The notes: generated by a model not told the origin, from the sequence alone. A stretch of 64,000 nucleotides of DNA from Eumeta japonica (GCA_005406025.1 BGZK01000180.1:372001-436000); one strand, 5' to 3'; positions 20,960 to 35,200 are shown, numbered from the stretch's first letter. A program made the numbers and translations.

Positions 20960-22180
20960 CGTTACTAAAAGTTAGTATAAGGGACGTTTAGTTTTTACAA
21001 ATCTTTTGTTGTGGCAATTACTCCTATTTTAGTTATTGTTAATGTATTTCATCATTTTTTCTCTTAGTGTGGTAATACATTAAAAAAAAAATCATAGCCG
21101 TCGAAGATAGAACTTCCTTAATTTTTTTTGGAATTGGTCAGAATATCGATAACTGTCATTGCACTTACGAACGTAGTAAAGAAATCGGCCAAAGTGGGAG
21201 CTCAACTCTCGCATCTTGTGTTTCGTGTGGACGAACGAAATGACGGGAAGGCAACTGGATTATGTTTAAATCAAATGGGTATCGCTCCTTATAAATCTAG
21301 AAAATTGATATGATATAGGCTCAAAAATACATATGAATCGTGTATATGGTAATCGTAATAAAATCTGTATGGGTGTCGATATTGGGTGATAGGAATGTTA
21401 CTATCGACAAATGTATCTGTGAATATCTAAAAACGTGTGAAGATATTGTTTACAGTAATTGTCTTCAAATTTATTTATAAATCTTTATTACTGAGATATT
21501 TTGTAGATTTTTGAAATACGTGGCTCAGAAGCTAGAGGGAGAGAAACCGATGTTAACCGCTTTTGAAGCAAATAAAGTGTGAAAGATAAACCTCAGAAGA
21601 AAACGCATTTAAAAACCTCCAATGCATTTTTAAATACTCATTCAACGACACTCTGGACAATTAAGTGCACGTAAAAGAAATTATTAGTCCATATTAACAC
21701 GTATATAAAAAACCACCTCTAAACTTTTTTGCAATCTCTTCACATAATTTTATGGCGGTTCATGTGAAGCGCCTATTTACAATTTTTCATTAAAATCAAT
21801 GAAAAAATGGTGGAGTTTAAATCTGCTACATACAAACGGCCGGACAGTTGGACAGACAGACAAAGGAAGAAGATAATATCGAAAGAGTTCTTTATTATTT
21901 TGGATACGGAGTCCTAAAAATCGATCATGCCTTCACCGACCTCGCGTCAGGCATGCGCACGCACACGCAAAAATATATCCGAGTCCGAAAAAAAACATTC
22001 CTCCTTTTTATATAATCTGATAAAAGTGAATAACAGCTATTATTTATCTATGTGATTAACGATATGAGTGCCTCGTCTTTTGAGATATCAAAACAATATC
22101 AATGAACCCTCGCAAGAATATAAATTTATTGCGTAAACACCATGTGTCACGCAGCGAACACGTTCGGGGAGTCACCTGAC
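20960..22180. other. Spacer upstream of the candidate promoter
   Basis: No recognisable gene. A 61-codon frame at 21,128 has no domain signature. Confidence 0.35.
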
Positions 22181-22188
22181 GAGCTGCA

Positions 22189-22221
22189 TATAAAATATGT
22201 CTCAAGAAAAGATCGTTCAGT
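22189..22221 (+). promoter_or_regulatory. Candidate core promoter: TATA box plus initiator
   Basis: TATAAAAT begins at 22,189. The arthropod initiator TCAGT lies at 22,217-22,221, placing the presumed +1 A (22,219) 30 bases downstream of the TATA box, the canonical spacing. It is about 6.85 kb upstream of the intact CYP9A start codon and in the same orientation. A link to that gene is inferred, not shown. Confidence 0.45.
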
Positions 22222-22328
22222 GCACTCATGGTGTTGGTTTGTTAACAGTTTCATTTTTAATGCTGTGAATCGTTACTGTCTAAATTATAAAATAAATCAA
22301 TCCGTCTAAATTATATCAGAAAGAAAAT
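22219..22328 (+). other. Possible non-coding first exon of the intact CYP9A
   Basis: From the presumed +1 to a good donor, AAAAT|GTAAGTT, is 110 nt. It has only a tiny upstream frame (ATG at 22,228, five codons). The coding exon at 29,072 is preceded by a pyrimidine tract and TTTCAG|AAC directly before ATG, which would be its acceptor. A spliced 5' UTR is the simplest reading; chance is the alternative. Confidence 0.35.
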
Positions 22329-22329
22329 G

Positions 22330-23835
22330 TAAGTTATTTTATAATTACGAATATTATTTGTTTATAATTTCATCACACTCAACTGCTCAACGACAGCGTA
22401 ATTGAAAGTATAATATTTAAATATTATCGTAAATTACGGAAATTAGCATTTTTTCTGAAAATATGATCCCCTGAACTTCTTTTTTTATTTTGTTGCGTCT
22501 AGTTTGCTTTATTCTCTAGCTTTTACGTTTATCTCAAGTTAGAAGATAAAGTATGTTTTTTTTCATGTAATTAAAGTTATAAATAATATTTAATACTTAT
22601 CAATATGGAAAAAACAGTGCTCAAAGTTTGTCTATTAGATGAGAGTGTTATCAGGAAATCTGCACTGCGCAGCTCACAAAATAAGTAAAAAGGAGCGGTA
22701 GCGAGTGATACGACATCGCTCGCAGAGCTGGCAACCACTGGAGCAGAAAATTATTTAATGGTGACCGCGTATGGTACTTCGCAGATTGGGTCTATTACTC
22801 ACTATACATAAGTGGATTGTTGAAGTGGCGCAGTGACACAGGACGCAATTGATTAGAGGCGAGCCTGGATCGCTCGCCGTGAAAGATTAAGGGGTGTGGC
22901 TACGTACCAAAGTGCACAATGATTAGCGAAATTAGTAGGATTATTATGATGTAACTACATAGGACAATTTTTAATAACACGTCTTTTTTGTAATACACAC
23001 ATATGTAATAAATTACAAACATTCTATACATATTTCGTTGGAAATATTGTAATGAGTTTTATGGACAAGATACCCAATGACTTGGAGCAACTAGTCACTA
23101 GTCTCGCAACGTGGTTACTTCCAGAGGTGTCTGTAAGAATAAATATTCAAATTTTGGCAATATTTTAAACGACGGTCATATTGTATGCAAAATTGAAATA
23201 AATGGACGAACGAAGAGAGATCTAAAGAGATAACCTTATTAACGATTTCTATCTTTGAACAGAGTACCGTAAAACTTTAGCCGTATTCTAATGGTTCGAA
23301 TTTTACAATAGTCTATTCGGTGCTAAAGTAAATTTAGTCACAATTTTTCATCCCATAAACATATACTTGAAATACCTATAGTGGTACTTCAAAATCGTAT
23401 TTACGTATAATAAATATGTTTTTTTTATATATAGAGAACAGAATCCTATACATAAAGGGAGATATATAAATAAATAGGAAAACAATGCCTAGAAAATAAA
23501 CCTCAACTAGGACAAAGAACGCGATTCGTAAATTTGCATGTATATTTTAGTATTGATGTTTTACGTTAAATAACTAAACACCTACGGTAAAAATTAACTT
23601 AAGGCATTGTAGACGACAACGTCTTTAAACTTATTTATACGATGATTTAATGGAGTGCAAATTTACCATTATTTGGCAATTTTACTGGTAAATATTTATA
23701 TTAAAAGGATGATAACTACATCGCGTATAAAAGTTAGATTAATATTGATAGAAGAGAGAAATATTTATGACTAATATTTGAATTGTAACAAGAAATATCT
23801 AACATGACCTTTTACATATTTTGCTACAATATTAT
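22330..23835. other. Spacer, nothing firm
   Basis: Mostly AT-rich. A slightly GC-richer patch at 22,650-22,930 may be an old transposon, but no motif was recognised. Confidence 0.3.
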
Positions 23836-23837
23836 AG

Positions 23838-24060
23838 ATTAGCTTTCCACCCGTGGCTTCGCCCGCGTGCACGTAAGATGTGTGCCTTCATCTTCTATAT
23901 TGAACGATGTTGCTGTCAATTCCAATCTTATTCCTGCTTTTAGTTCTGGTCCCGGTACTGTTCCTGATGTTCGTCCCGGTACGCTCTTGATCCTAATCCC
24001 GGACCACGTTCGATTTCGACCCCGGTTCAAGAGAAGGTGTGGGTTTTCGATTTTTGTATT
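23838..24060. repeat. GATCC/CCCGG repeat with GC-rich terminus
   Basis: Opens with ATTAGCTTTCCACCCGTGGC, roughly the reverse complement of the tails ending CTAGT elsewhere. It continues with units such as GATCCTAATCCCGGACC and CGATTTCGACCCCGG. Confidence 0.5.
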
Positions 24061-24429
24061 GTTCTCTTTTCAAAGTTATTGTTAGTTTGTATTGTGACTA
24101 CTATAGGGTCTTCATATAACAATTATTATTTGCCCATTTTACATTAGATCTCTAAATGGGGATATTTTTTTTTCGTAATATTCGATTTAAATGCAATAAA
24201 ACCTGTTTTGTTATCCAATCTAAGTTCTCTGTACTCCTGAAGACGACATCAAAATCCCACAAAGAGGCAGACTGACAGACGAAAAATTTTAAAATCTTTG
24301 TTTTCTCTTATAATACATTTCTCTTTTCGTCGCTTCTCAATTTTTTATACATATCTTCAATTTACAGACACATTGGGTTCTACTGTTTATTATAAGTATA
24401 CATTTGAAAACTTGTGAGTTTTTTAATGT

Positions 24430-24640
24430 CCACGTGAATATAGATTGGAGGGTGAGGGACCGGCAGAGGGTTCAGACCCGAGAACGGAACCGGGAGAGCG
24501 GAACGGACAGAACACTTAGAACGAATTCGGGATCCGAGATGACAAGTAGATCGGGAGAGACTAGAATGGGATAAAGGTAACAAATAAAGAAATTTAGTAT
24601 ACGTCCGCGGGAATGAAGTTGGGGTTACATGCTAGTAGTA
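24430..24640. repeat. GATCC-type repeat, opposite orientation, CTAGT end
   Basis: Purine-rich version of the same family (CGGGAACCGGGAGAGCGGAA-like units) ending at GTTACATGCTAGT (about 24,636). It lies close to the 23,838 copy in inverted orientation. Confidence 0.5.
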
Positions 24641-24649
24641 CAGGAAGTA

Positions 24650-26105
24650 ATTTTCTACAGGTCATATTTGCCTGAATACGTAATTCGTTATTTAGCCCTA
24701 TTATGTCATTATATTTGTTTATCGAAATACCGAGTCACCTACAATAATTATACTACGCAGTACTGGACAACTAATATTTGTATGCTTTTTATGACGTGAG
24801 ATGTGAAAATTATACTTACTCGTTTGTTGATGTCACAAATGCGGTACTCACCGAACAAAGTTTTGTTTATGAGTCGTAGAAAGTCTAAAAAATATACCGA
24901 TAACACATCTTGACCGTTGATTATCATCCGTACTTAAACAAATATTATGATCTATCGATTTAGCTTAATCATCATGACATGTTATCAGTTTAAGCTCTAA
25001 CAGCCTGAATGTAGTTGATAAATACAGTCACAACGTATATAAGCTCAGACGAAGATGTCACTAAAATAATAACAAATTGCTAGTCGTGTGTATCAAAGTT
25101 ATCAATAAAATAAAGTTACATGATTTAATTTACATTTTATATTTATTGTTAATTAGCGTTTATTAGTAAGACGTGCACCTTCCTAAGCGGTAAGGATATT
25201 ACTAATATTTTATTACTGAACACTCAATATGTAATGTTGGTCTTTGTGTAATTTTTGTACATTTTTGTCTGTTAATTCAAACACTTGTTCAAGCATTAGT
25301 GTGTGATTAAATAGAACAACGCGATGGGTAATTTTTGAGTTCGTAATTAGTTCTAAAGTACGTAGAAAATATATCGGGTTGTGGAGCTATATTTTGACAT
25401 ATTTTTTTTTACAAATGTCTATTCACATATATTCCTTTTTAGCTTTAACGTATAAAAAGTTTAATTATTAATAAAATTTAAAACTTATTTAATATTTTTA
25501 ATCCAGAGCAGATTATTAGTTATTAAGGCCTCTTAGATTAATACTAAGGTTAAATCAAGAACTTCGATTTAAAGTTCACAGTTAACATATACATATATAT
25601 TCATAACATGTATATATTCTTAATGATATTTTGCCCCAAGGTCAAGTCGTGTACATGCATTATTTATATTTTATTAGTCTTAATTTCGTGTCCGATTTAC
25701 TATTAATCTAAATTTTTGAGGAACCCGAGGAACTGCTTTTTCCTGGATTTACAATAGCCTATTTACCTCAAAGTTTTGCTAATAGATAAATAATGGACGT
25801 CCTCTCCCATACAATGTTGTGTACATATACCAATTCATATTTTTCGAAATATGGACTTTAAGGTTATTACAATAGAGTCGATATCCTTATATAATTCATT
25901 TAGTTGTTTATGATACATTATGGTTAGCAAAAGCTATTTATGTGTAATATTTATATATACCTACCTAAATATTTATCGAATAGGCCAGTTGTGCACATGG
26001 AGTTTTTCGCTGTTGATCTATAAAATAGTGTATATGATATGAATTTAGAACTACTGTTTATTTAATAAGAGCAATCAATAGACCTTATATGCCTCATATC
26101 TTATT
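24650..26105. other. Spacer, no gene seen
   Basis: A TATATAAG at 25,036 with TCACT about 24 bases downstream was considered as a promoter, but spacing and initiator are poor. Otherwise featureless. Confidence 0.3.
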
Positions 26106-26108
26106 AGT

Positions 26109-26309
26109 TTTAGAGCCTCTTCCACCAACTTTTAAGCTGACACTTAACAAAAAGTCACTTTTAAGATTAATTTTGCGTTCCATGTCCTCCTTTTAACGGT
26201 GGTTGTTCGTGTCGAAACCCGTTAAAAGGAAAGACGTGGAACCCAAATTTACTTTTAATAGTAACTTTTGTCAAAAGTCAGATTAAAAGGAGAAAGTGAA
26301 GAGACTAGG
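26109..26309. mobile_element. Foldback (MITE-like) element
   Basis: Arms of about 90 bases (26,109-26,199 and 26,218-26,309) are inverted copies at roughly 80%, including CCTCCTTTTAACGG versus CCGTTAAAAGGA. The loop is under 20 bases. It is non-coding. Confidence 0.7.
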
Positions 26310-28490
26310 GCTACATATATCATTTTCGCATGCGTACTTTTAAAGTTTTTATTTTCATTTATATGTCTTCTTTGGAAAAAAAATCTACACTTTATTTAGT
26401 GTCGTTACGTAGAATCCTGAATTAAATACATAGTTGCTGTATTATTATTCTCAGCAGCAAATGGAATTTTGTATGATACGAACTACAATGGTTCTACATA
26501 AATGAAATGCATAGGTAAATTTTACAATTAAGTTGTTTTAAGTGTATAAATATCTTTCGAAACGAAAATAAGGAACTTTTCTTGCGCAAATCATCGATTC
26601 CCGCGGCAAACTCGAAAGACGCCAAGCAAAGCTCAATTACCCACGTATTACGAATGGAATGTAAAATACTACGAGGGGCATGACCTGTGTGATTTGAAAT
26701 GTTAAAAATACATCCGTTTCGCGGAACGGATAGTACTTGTTTTGACTGTTGATTACGGAGATTGTGTACACGTTAAACACGAATTTTTTTTTATCGGTGT
26801 TTGTTTAATTAACACAATAACACGTTATCAGCGTAAGTCCTGATAATTCTGAGCACCGGCTCGACGTGCGTAATACTCAGACGATGTTAGTGTCTCCGAT
26901 TGCTGATAGACGTAAATAATAGAAGTCAGTGAATGGTCAGTCGTGCTGACGGTCGGGGCTGTGATATGTTATAGTACCAAAAAACAATTAAATTAAATTA
27001 AAATAAATTAATAGTATAATAAAAAATAGTAAAGTGATTGAAAAAGTGGTAAGTAAGGTATTATGAATTTATATTTACACATCAATTTCTCAGGAGTCAT
27101 ACCAAAGTGTAACTAATAATTCGAATTCAAAACGATATGGAAGATATTTTATTGGGAACCATAGGTTGCGCACCCGACGCCAGTCAAGTGCGATTGAAAT
27201 TAATCGGAGCACGGTTGCGTGTAAAATAGAAAAAATTGATCTCATCAAAACAATGCGCACTTACATGTTATCTATTCAATATTATTAATTAACTTATACT
27301 TTATTAATTGTTAAATTAATAAAAACTATAATACAAAATATGTATTTGGTATAAAACGGGTGATACACTTTTAAGGCAAATATTTAATAAAATTTCGTAG
27401 AAATCGTATAGAATATAGAATTGTGAAACGCGATTGATTGTGTTCATAATTCGTTATGAATTTATAGCTAATATTATTGATCTATAATATTGTGTAAACT
27501 ACACGTCGAACATGTGGCCTAAGCTACATCTGTACCTGCAATAAAACTGTAAACTCCTGTATATGTAATTATGTATGTATATGTATACGGCCTTATTATA
27601 TTTGATGAGGACTCGAGGATTTCGAATGTTTTTATTCGAAACCCTCTAGTCATTTTTATTTAATGTTATTTTCACGCAGGCGGAGCTGTGGGCGAATGCT
27701 AGTTAAATATAAGTGATTATGTGCGATTAATGGTATTAAGGCAACGTAGCATTCGAGTAAAGTATTGCAAATGGGAGTTTTAGTCAGAAATAGGACGAGT
27801 TACAACCATGTTGCTTAGGAGTTTTAGAGCGGCGAAGGTCATACTTTTTGTGCACGATGGGCTCACAGTGATTTAATGAATTCATAGTGAATAAATATTT
27901 AAGTAATGACAACGATGTTGTATTTTTTAAATCTTAAAGGTGAAGTGGCTAAGTAGTTCCTGAATTAGAAGTGTAATTTAAAATTGTGATTTAAAACAGA
28001 TGCCTATCATTGGGTAGAATTATTTTTTTTTGCAATCAGCACGGGTTATGCTTATTTCTAATTTTAATCAACAATGAAATCGAATAGAACACGATTTTTT
28101 TTTATTTTACTTAATTAAAATCAACAATTAATTATTTTTAACTACAATAAAATTTTTCAAATGTACTGTTGTCATAATTGCTGAGGATTATTTTTCGATT
28201 CTTTTAAATTTATTACTTGAAAATTTTCTCTTTATTTATAAAGACGATCGTTTGCAGTGGAACAGGTATTTATGATTTCTTTATGTTCATTGTTTTTATT
28301 CTCATTTTTCTTTATTACATCAATTCCATATTACGGTTTTTGAATCTTCATGTTTCCCTTTAAATTTAAATCTAATGATTTAAGTATTAGATAAATAATT
28401 TCATTCTATTATTTTTTTCCTTCTAGAAAAAGTAAAATTTATAAATATTTGTTTTTTTTCATTCTGCCAAGATAAATCGGGTATCGTCTC
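26310..28490. other. Spacer before block B
   Basis: No gene recognised. At 27,660-27,705 a GC-rich end (GGCGGAGCTGTGGGCGAATGCTAGT in outline) resembles the CTAGT tails of the Helitron-like repeats. Confidence 0.35.
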
Positions 28491-29071
28491 ATGACGGGCA
28501 TTGTGCTTTGAAGAATATAAATATGACAAAATTATTGAAACATCAAAAACAAAATGGTTCTCACTACTTTAACTTAAAAAAAATGATTTTAAATTTTGAA
28601 ATTGTTTTTGTAATTAAACATAATTATATGATTTATAAACATCTTTTTTACTTTCGTGTAATTTAATTGTTTAGGGTTTCTAGTTACTATATTTTAGTAT
28701 ATTTTAATATTTAAAAATCTCTCTAAGTTCAAAATTGAATATGTTATTTATTAAAGTACGTAGTCATTTATATTAAAAATAATTTTTGGTCGCAGACAAT
28801 GAAATCCCCGTAATCACAATTAAATGAATCAGCCACGCAACAGTAGTACGTCGATGATATCGTACACGGAGGTGTCCGTCACGGCTGCACGGGTCGTTGC
28901 CGTTTGTGAAACTAAATCCAAACAAACAACTCCAAGGTTGCGCACGAGCGATTCGCGCTCATCAAATAAACAACCGATTATTGTTTTTTAATTTTCAAGC
29001 GGACGAACGCGCATCGGCCTCGTCCACGAAATTAAGTGTTTGCCTCTTCCATGCCCCTGTCATTTCAGAAC
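28490..29071. other. Upstream region of the intact CYP9A
   Basis: 28,530-28,640 matches the flank of the broken copy. The next ~380 bases, including a GC-richer patch at 28,790-29,030, are unique to this copy. No TATA/initiator pair was found here. The last 20 bases form a good polypyrimidine tract and acceptor (CATTTCAG|AAC) directly before the ATG. Confidence 0.45.
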
Positions 29072-29271
29072 ATGTACCTCTACATCTGGCTGGGCGTGCT
29101 CTTGGCAGTGCTATGGCTTTACTTCCGCAAGACCTACTCCTACTTCAAGCACCGCGGGGTGAACTACTTGCCGCCTGTGCCGGTTCTCGGCAACATGGCC
29201 AGGACCATATTGAAGATGGAGCATATGGTCGAGGGTCTGAACAGGCTGTACTTCTCTTTTCCCGATGACAG
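29072..29271 (+). CDS. CYP9A: Intact CYP9A exon 1: membrane anchor
   Basis: 200 nt. The hydrophobic helix is followed by RK and then the proline-rich hinge. The donor is AG|GTAAAT. Confidence 0.92.
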
Positions 29272-32200
29272 GTAAATTAAGGATTGGGATGAATGCTTGA
29301 AAAATGATTGATACAATATGCACTAATAACCGATCAAATTATATAGATGATACACATATATTACATCTACATCTTCACATCTTTCTGTATGTGGTATATA
29401 CGAATAAATAAATATTTATTTTTGAAAATGCATATAACATAGTGTATGAGATACGTCTTCCCTCTGTGATCAAAGGCAGTAATTTAAAGCAGGAGCTAAT
29501 AACATATCACCTGCATATAACGCTTTTATGATTCGTTGAATTGACGAACATAATTTTGTAATTTAACGAATTTCAGTATCCAATATACCAAAATTTATTC
29601 TCAGTGTCAAATTGGAGGTATTCGAAACGTACCGCAGATATTTTTGCATACAACTGCAAGTTGAGTGAATTAAAATTTAACAATGATTATTCCCGTTGCC
29701 TACCTCGGTCTCGATTTTGATTTCCACTATACTGTAATATCGGTTGTTAATGTCGGTCTTGGTCCTTCATAAATATTGTGTCAATATGCGTATTTTCGTA
29801 GTTTTGTTCAAATATCATTAGTATAAATTAGTAAAATATTTGCAAAATTCATCTAAACTATTAAATAAAAATGTTGTACTGTGAATTTAATTTCTAATAA
29901 ATAAGTAAGACGGATTATATTTGCTAAAAACTATTTATTAAAAAAAACTTATAGTTTCTACTAAATTAATTTTAGTACGCGGATATCGGTTGATAATTTA
30001 CTATCATTACATATTTTCGTGAAATAATTGGCTAAGTCGCTGATATCCGAAATTAGTAGGCATTATTATCAATAGTTCTACGATATTCAATAAGTAGCAA
30101 TGTAACAATTCAGATCATTTAGGTATGCAAATAATTTATACAACCGTAAGGAATGTAGTTTGGATTATGTCAGCAATTCGTTGTATTATATCCAAATGCA
30201 GATAAGTCTAATCTCTTGTGCACTTATTGTTTTTTAGGTCGTCACAAATTTTTGTCCATTTACTTCATACAATTTGTTATTTATTTTGCACGAACACATG
30301 TCAATAAAATCCCTGTAGTAAAACTTCCATCAATATTATTAGTCCATAATGCACGACTTTTTTAACAATGGTTATTAACGGGTTCAATTCAATTTAAATT
30401 AAGTAAATCATATCTCTCTTGACTGAAGTATCACAACCCCCAAAATATTTGAATAATAAGATCATAAAAAATTACTACTGTCCAGTTGTTGTTTTGCAAT
30501 AGCTTTCATACTTATTCATTAAATAAAACAATGTTCGTGTGTTAAAAAAGGAGTTTATTTTTAATAAAAAAAATTACCAAATTATAGTCATTTATTCAGC
30601 AAGACAGCAATGTCGATTTTGAAACGACAACATATTTTACATCCAGAGTCACCAAAAAATCCATAATTGAAATCCAAAATTAGAGATTTTAAAGTAGAAT
30701 CGTAAACGTTTCGATCGTTTTGAATGTTTCGAGTCTAGGGTTTTTGAGGTGCATAAATTTGTTTTCGTGTGCATAATACAACTTTTCACTTCTTTGGTAA
30801 GAAAAATCTAAAAAAAAATTAAATGTTATTATTTATCTAACGATTATGTACTGTACGTTTGTATCTTAAATATTTATTTTTAATTTAAAGATCCTTTAGA
30901 CTCGTCTAATTAATGTAATTTGAAAATTACATTTTACAGTAATAATATTGGATTTAGAACAAAAAAAAATTTCTTTAACAAACTACCAGAAATTAGTTTT
31001 AGAACATACATTTCATCGATTTGTTTGCAATGGCAATTCAAGTTATTTTTTCTCCTAGAGAAAAAAATGTATGTAGTGTTCGAGTACCTAAAGCGACTTT
31101 TGCGTGTGAGGAGAAAAAGACCTTATCGGTGGCAAAACTTCAAAGAACAATGGCTTTTGTTTTTTTTTTCAAGAAAACTATTTTATTTAAATTGAATACC
31201 CTCAATTTGTCTAGACAACTTGATATTATTTCATTATTATCACGAAATATGTATACATAAAAGTGATTTCAATGCATGTGTGGATTAGTCAAAATATAAT
31301 TATCAATAATATTGTTAGGTTCGTAGGAAATTACGAGTTTCTGGCGCCGACGATGATGATACGGGATCCGGAGCTGATACGCCTCATCGGGATAAAAGAC
31401 TTCGACAGCTTCACCGACCACCGCAGGTTCTCTAACGAAAAAGATCCATTCTTCGCTAAGAGCCTATTTGGACTGAGAGGTACCAATTTTATATTAATTT
31501 ATTTTTAATTTAATATAGTGTCCATCAAACAACTAATGAATATCTATAACAGACTTTAGGATTATACGTAACATTTAATACGTACAGGATGATCGTGGAT
31601 TTGATACGAGTATGAGAGACGAGTCTATTTGTTGTCTAAATTTACTCTGTAACATTGAAAAAATAGTCCGTCAAACTTTATGCGATTAAGATTTATTTAG
31701 TAGCGTATGATTTATGCCGTCTATTCGGCTGCCACAGCTACATGACAAATGAGGTGCTGCTGGTCGTCGGCCACCTGTTACCGATAGTGATCCAATCAAC
31801 GCAACTATGTAAATAAATATATTGTTGTCGGTTTTTAGATTATGTGCTCGCCATAGCCATTCAGTTGACAGAATTGCATAAGTAAATGAACTTCTGCAGT
31901 TCATTACGTTCATGATGTGTAATCCTCTATTTATACACTCCGATTGATACTTCTTTTTATTTTACTCGGTTTTTTACGCTTGAAAATATCGTGATAACAT
32001 TAAAGCAAGAAAATGGCCTAGGTATATTTAGCCACGAACTTGTGTCATTATTGATGATAGTATAGTTTTTGAATTGTGCAATCGATTTCGCATGTCTGTA
32101 AAATGAGAAGAGAAAACAGAAAATTTGTGGACACAAAATCTATGCCACTATTGGCATAGGCGAATAACAATTATAGTCACGGTGTGATTAAGTCAATGAA

Positions 32201-35200
32201 TATTAGCTGTGAAGAAGCACGCAATTACAGTTAACTCACTGAGGGCGCTATGTAATCATCCCACATAGTCTTCAGTAGAAGTGTATACATCGCCATTACT
32301 ATTTTATTCGATACAGACTAGCATCTCATAGTTTGTGCTCACAGTCGGAGGACAATTATACGCCAGCGAAAAGAGCTCAGTATAGAACGGCTTACTCGTA
32401 GGGCCGGATGAATTCTGATGTACTGTTACGGAATATCATGGGTCCATACTCCATATTCATGCAATAATGTCGGTTGTCATTTGTATAAATTCGCGTATCG
32501 CTAGTTAGGTCAAACGGTCTCCGAAAGCAAGACTTTGTGAGCTTCGTAGCGACCAACTCTCTACTCAATATGTGAAAAATTTCATTAGATAGATAGTTCA
32601 TTATAGAAGTAGATCGCGGTTATGCGACACTTATGCTTCGCTGATTATAATCTCATTGGTTATCAGGCAAATACCACTGTTAACATTCATTTTATGCAGT
32701 CTTTAGAGCATTATTCTAAATTCCGCCATCATTGATAAATTGACATTGCTTATTATTTTTATTTTCTAAGGTGATGCGTGGCGGGACATGCGCGCGACGC
32801 TGAGCCCCGCGTTCACGGGCTCCAAGCTGCGAGGCATGGTACCGCTCATACAGGACTGTAGCCAGAACCTGGTGCGGTACTTGGATAATGAGATGAAGAA
32901 AGGTGAACGAGGGCTGTGTAAAATATAGGATTTAAAATGATTTACTTCTTCATCATCAAATTTGGAATCTATGGCAACAATTATAAAGATTGTATTTTAT
33001 AATCTGATTTAGATCATGACAGTGTTGCTTAATACTTTTAGATGGATATTTGGATGTAGACACCAAAGACCTCTTCACGAGGTACACCAACGACGTGATC
33101 GCCACTTGCGCCTTTGGTCTTCGGGTGGATTCCATCACTGAGAAGGACAACCAGTTTTACAATATGGGTTACGATTTGACGAACTTGAAATTCCGACAGA
33201 TCGTGAAAATGTTCTTAGTGCTGTCGTTTCCCAGCTTAAGTAAGCGTGCCGATCTGAACATTTTTCCAAAAAAAGCTTTAGACTTTTTAAACAATATTGT
33301 TTTAAGTACTATGAAAAACAGAAGCGAAAATAATGAATTCAGACCAGATTTGATACAAATTTTGATGGAAGTTAAAAAAGGTAAGGGATTTAATTCTATA
33401 GGTGAAATCCTAATGTGTGTAATATATTAATTATACATGAATGTTTATTACCGCAAGGCACACTGAAACACGAGAATATAAAAGATGAAAAAGACGCTGG
33501 ATTCTCGACTGTAGAAGAATCAACTATCGGTAAAAGGACTATAAAACGAGGTAAATCTATAAGAAATGTGTTTAGAAAGATGTCACCGAGACCAAACTTT
33601 ATGAAATGAAACATCTTTTGATTTGTAATATTTTAGTTTGGGATGATGAACACTTGGTGGCACAAGCACTGCTGTTTTTCTTTGCTGGTTTTGACACCGT
33701 GTCTACTGCAATGATGTTCCTACTTTATGAACTAGCTGTTAATCCGGATATTCAAGCAAAGTTAAGGCAAGAAATAGATGATTATTTCAATGAACATCAT
33801 GGAAAAATTGACTACGACAAGATAAATAAAATGCAATATATGGACATGGTTTTATCAGGTCAGTGACTGCACATTAAATTGCTAATTCTTAATTGATTGT
33901 AACGTATTATCCAGGGGCGTGCAGAAAGATTTCAGACTGGGTATGCATCGTTAAAAAATCTTCTCAGTTTTACAATTGTTTTGGTTGGTGGTCCATCGAT
34001 GGTAACTTACTACCTTTTTTTTTGTTTTTTGTTTTTTTTTTGTTTTTCTCTTCGTGCAAAGGGGAAGAAGGGGAAAAACCCTTTATGGGCAATACGTGCG
34101 CCCGGGCACACGGTGTGTCCGACTCGCACGGACTAAAAACTCCCTGAAACGTTAAGGTGCCTGCTTTTTTGGCCCTTAGGCTTTGTGGACTTCTTCTAAG
34201 CGGCTAGAAAGCACAGGGGGTGCCAACAGCGCGAAAGTCATGAAAGCCATCCAGGTTACCATGACGTAATAACGTCATAGGTGACGGTGTTGCTCCGGGA
34301 AGAAGCAAAAAATAACTAAAACTACCTATTACCATGAGTTATAGATTCAAAATTAGACGACGCTTGTAAAAACGAGTAGTGGTGGGAATGGCAAAAAACC
34401 GTGAAAAGCGGTTATAAATCTAATGGTTCCGGTCGAGGACTTTAGGCCCTTAAATCACTGAATTTTAATTTAAAATACAAAAATGACCTATTATCGTTAC
34501 GTAAAAATGAAACGCAACTAACTGAAATTAAAATTCGGAATTGGCTTGACCATCAATAACAGAGTTCTACCGCTAACCGTGACAATGAGCAGTCCGCCTC
34601 CAAAACTGCTGCTGGTCAACATGCGGTCGCCCTCACGTAGTCAATGGCAAGCCATTTATGCATGTAGAATGCACGCAATAACTAAATAATGAAATAACTA
34701 AAATAGCGATCGGAGTTACTATCCTATCTGACTCTCACTACACGACAGATACTTCTGAAAAATTCATATAATAGGAAGAAAAGTTTTCACAAGTAAGTAG
34801 GTTAACAAATTTCAAGTCTTTTAAATTTTTGAAGAGATTACGACATTCGTTCAAAATTTTGTCTATAATCTCACGAAAAACGCGTTTGTAATACTGTTGT
34901 ACATTATCAATACCTGACTGCTTAATTGACACAGTTGGTATGATAGTGATCTTACTTGCTGCACTGGGAGCGTAGGCTCGATTCTCACACAAAACAAGCA
35001 TTTATTTATTCGATTAAATGATTAAAAATTAATATTTTATTGTGTCTGGGTATTTCTATGTATTATCAGTATATACTTACAATAAAATATATGTATTGTA
35101 TCGACTATCTGATACCCACAATACAAATTTCGTTGCTTAGTTTGGAATTAGATGGAGCTGTGTATGTGTCGAAAGATATTATTATTAATATCGCTTTTCC

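Noticed and set aside
25036..25062. TATATAAG with TCACT downstream as a promoter
   Set aside because: The spacing is 22-24 bases rather than about 30, the initiator is weak, and no good first-exon donor follows at a similar distance.
29051..29071. In-frame ATG 7 codons before the chosen CYP9A start
   Set aside because: It falls inside the pyrimidine tract of a probable 5' UTR acceptor and is absent from the sister copy (ACG there) and from the third gene.
33415..33609. 64-codon frame spanning exon 5 of the intact CYP9A
   Set aside because: It is exon 5 read through into the introns on either side; splice signals define the shorter exon.
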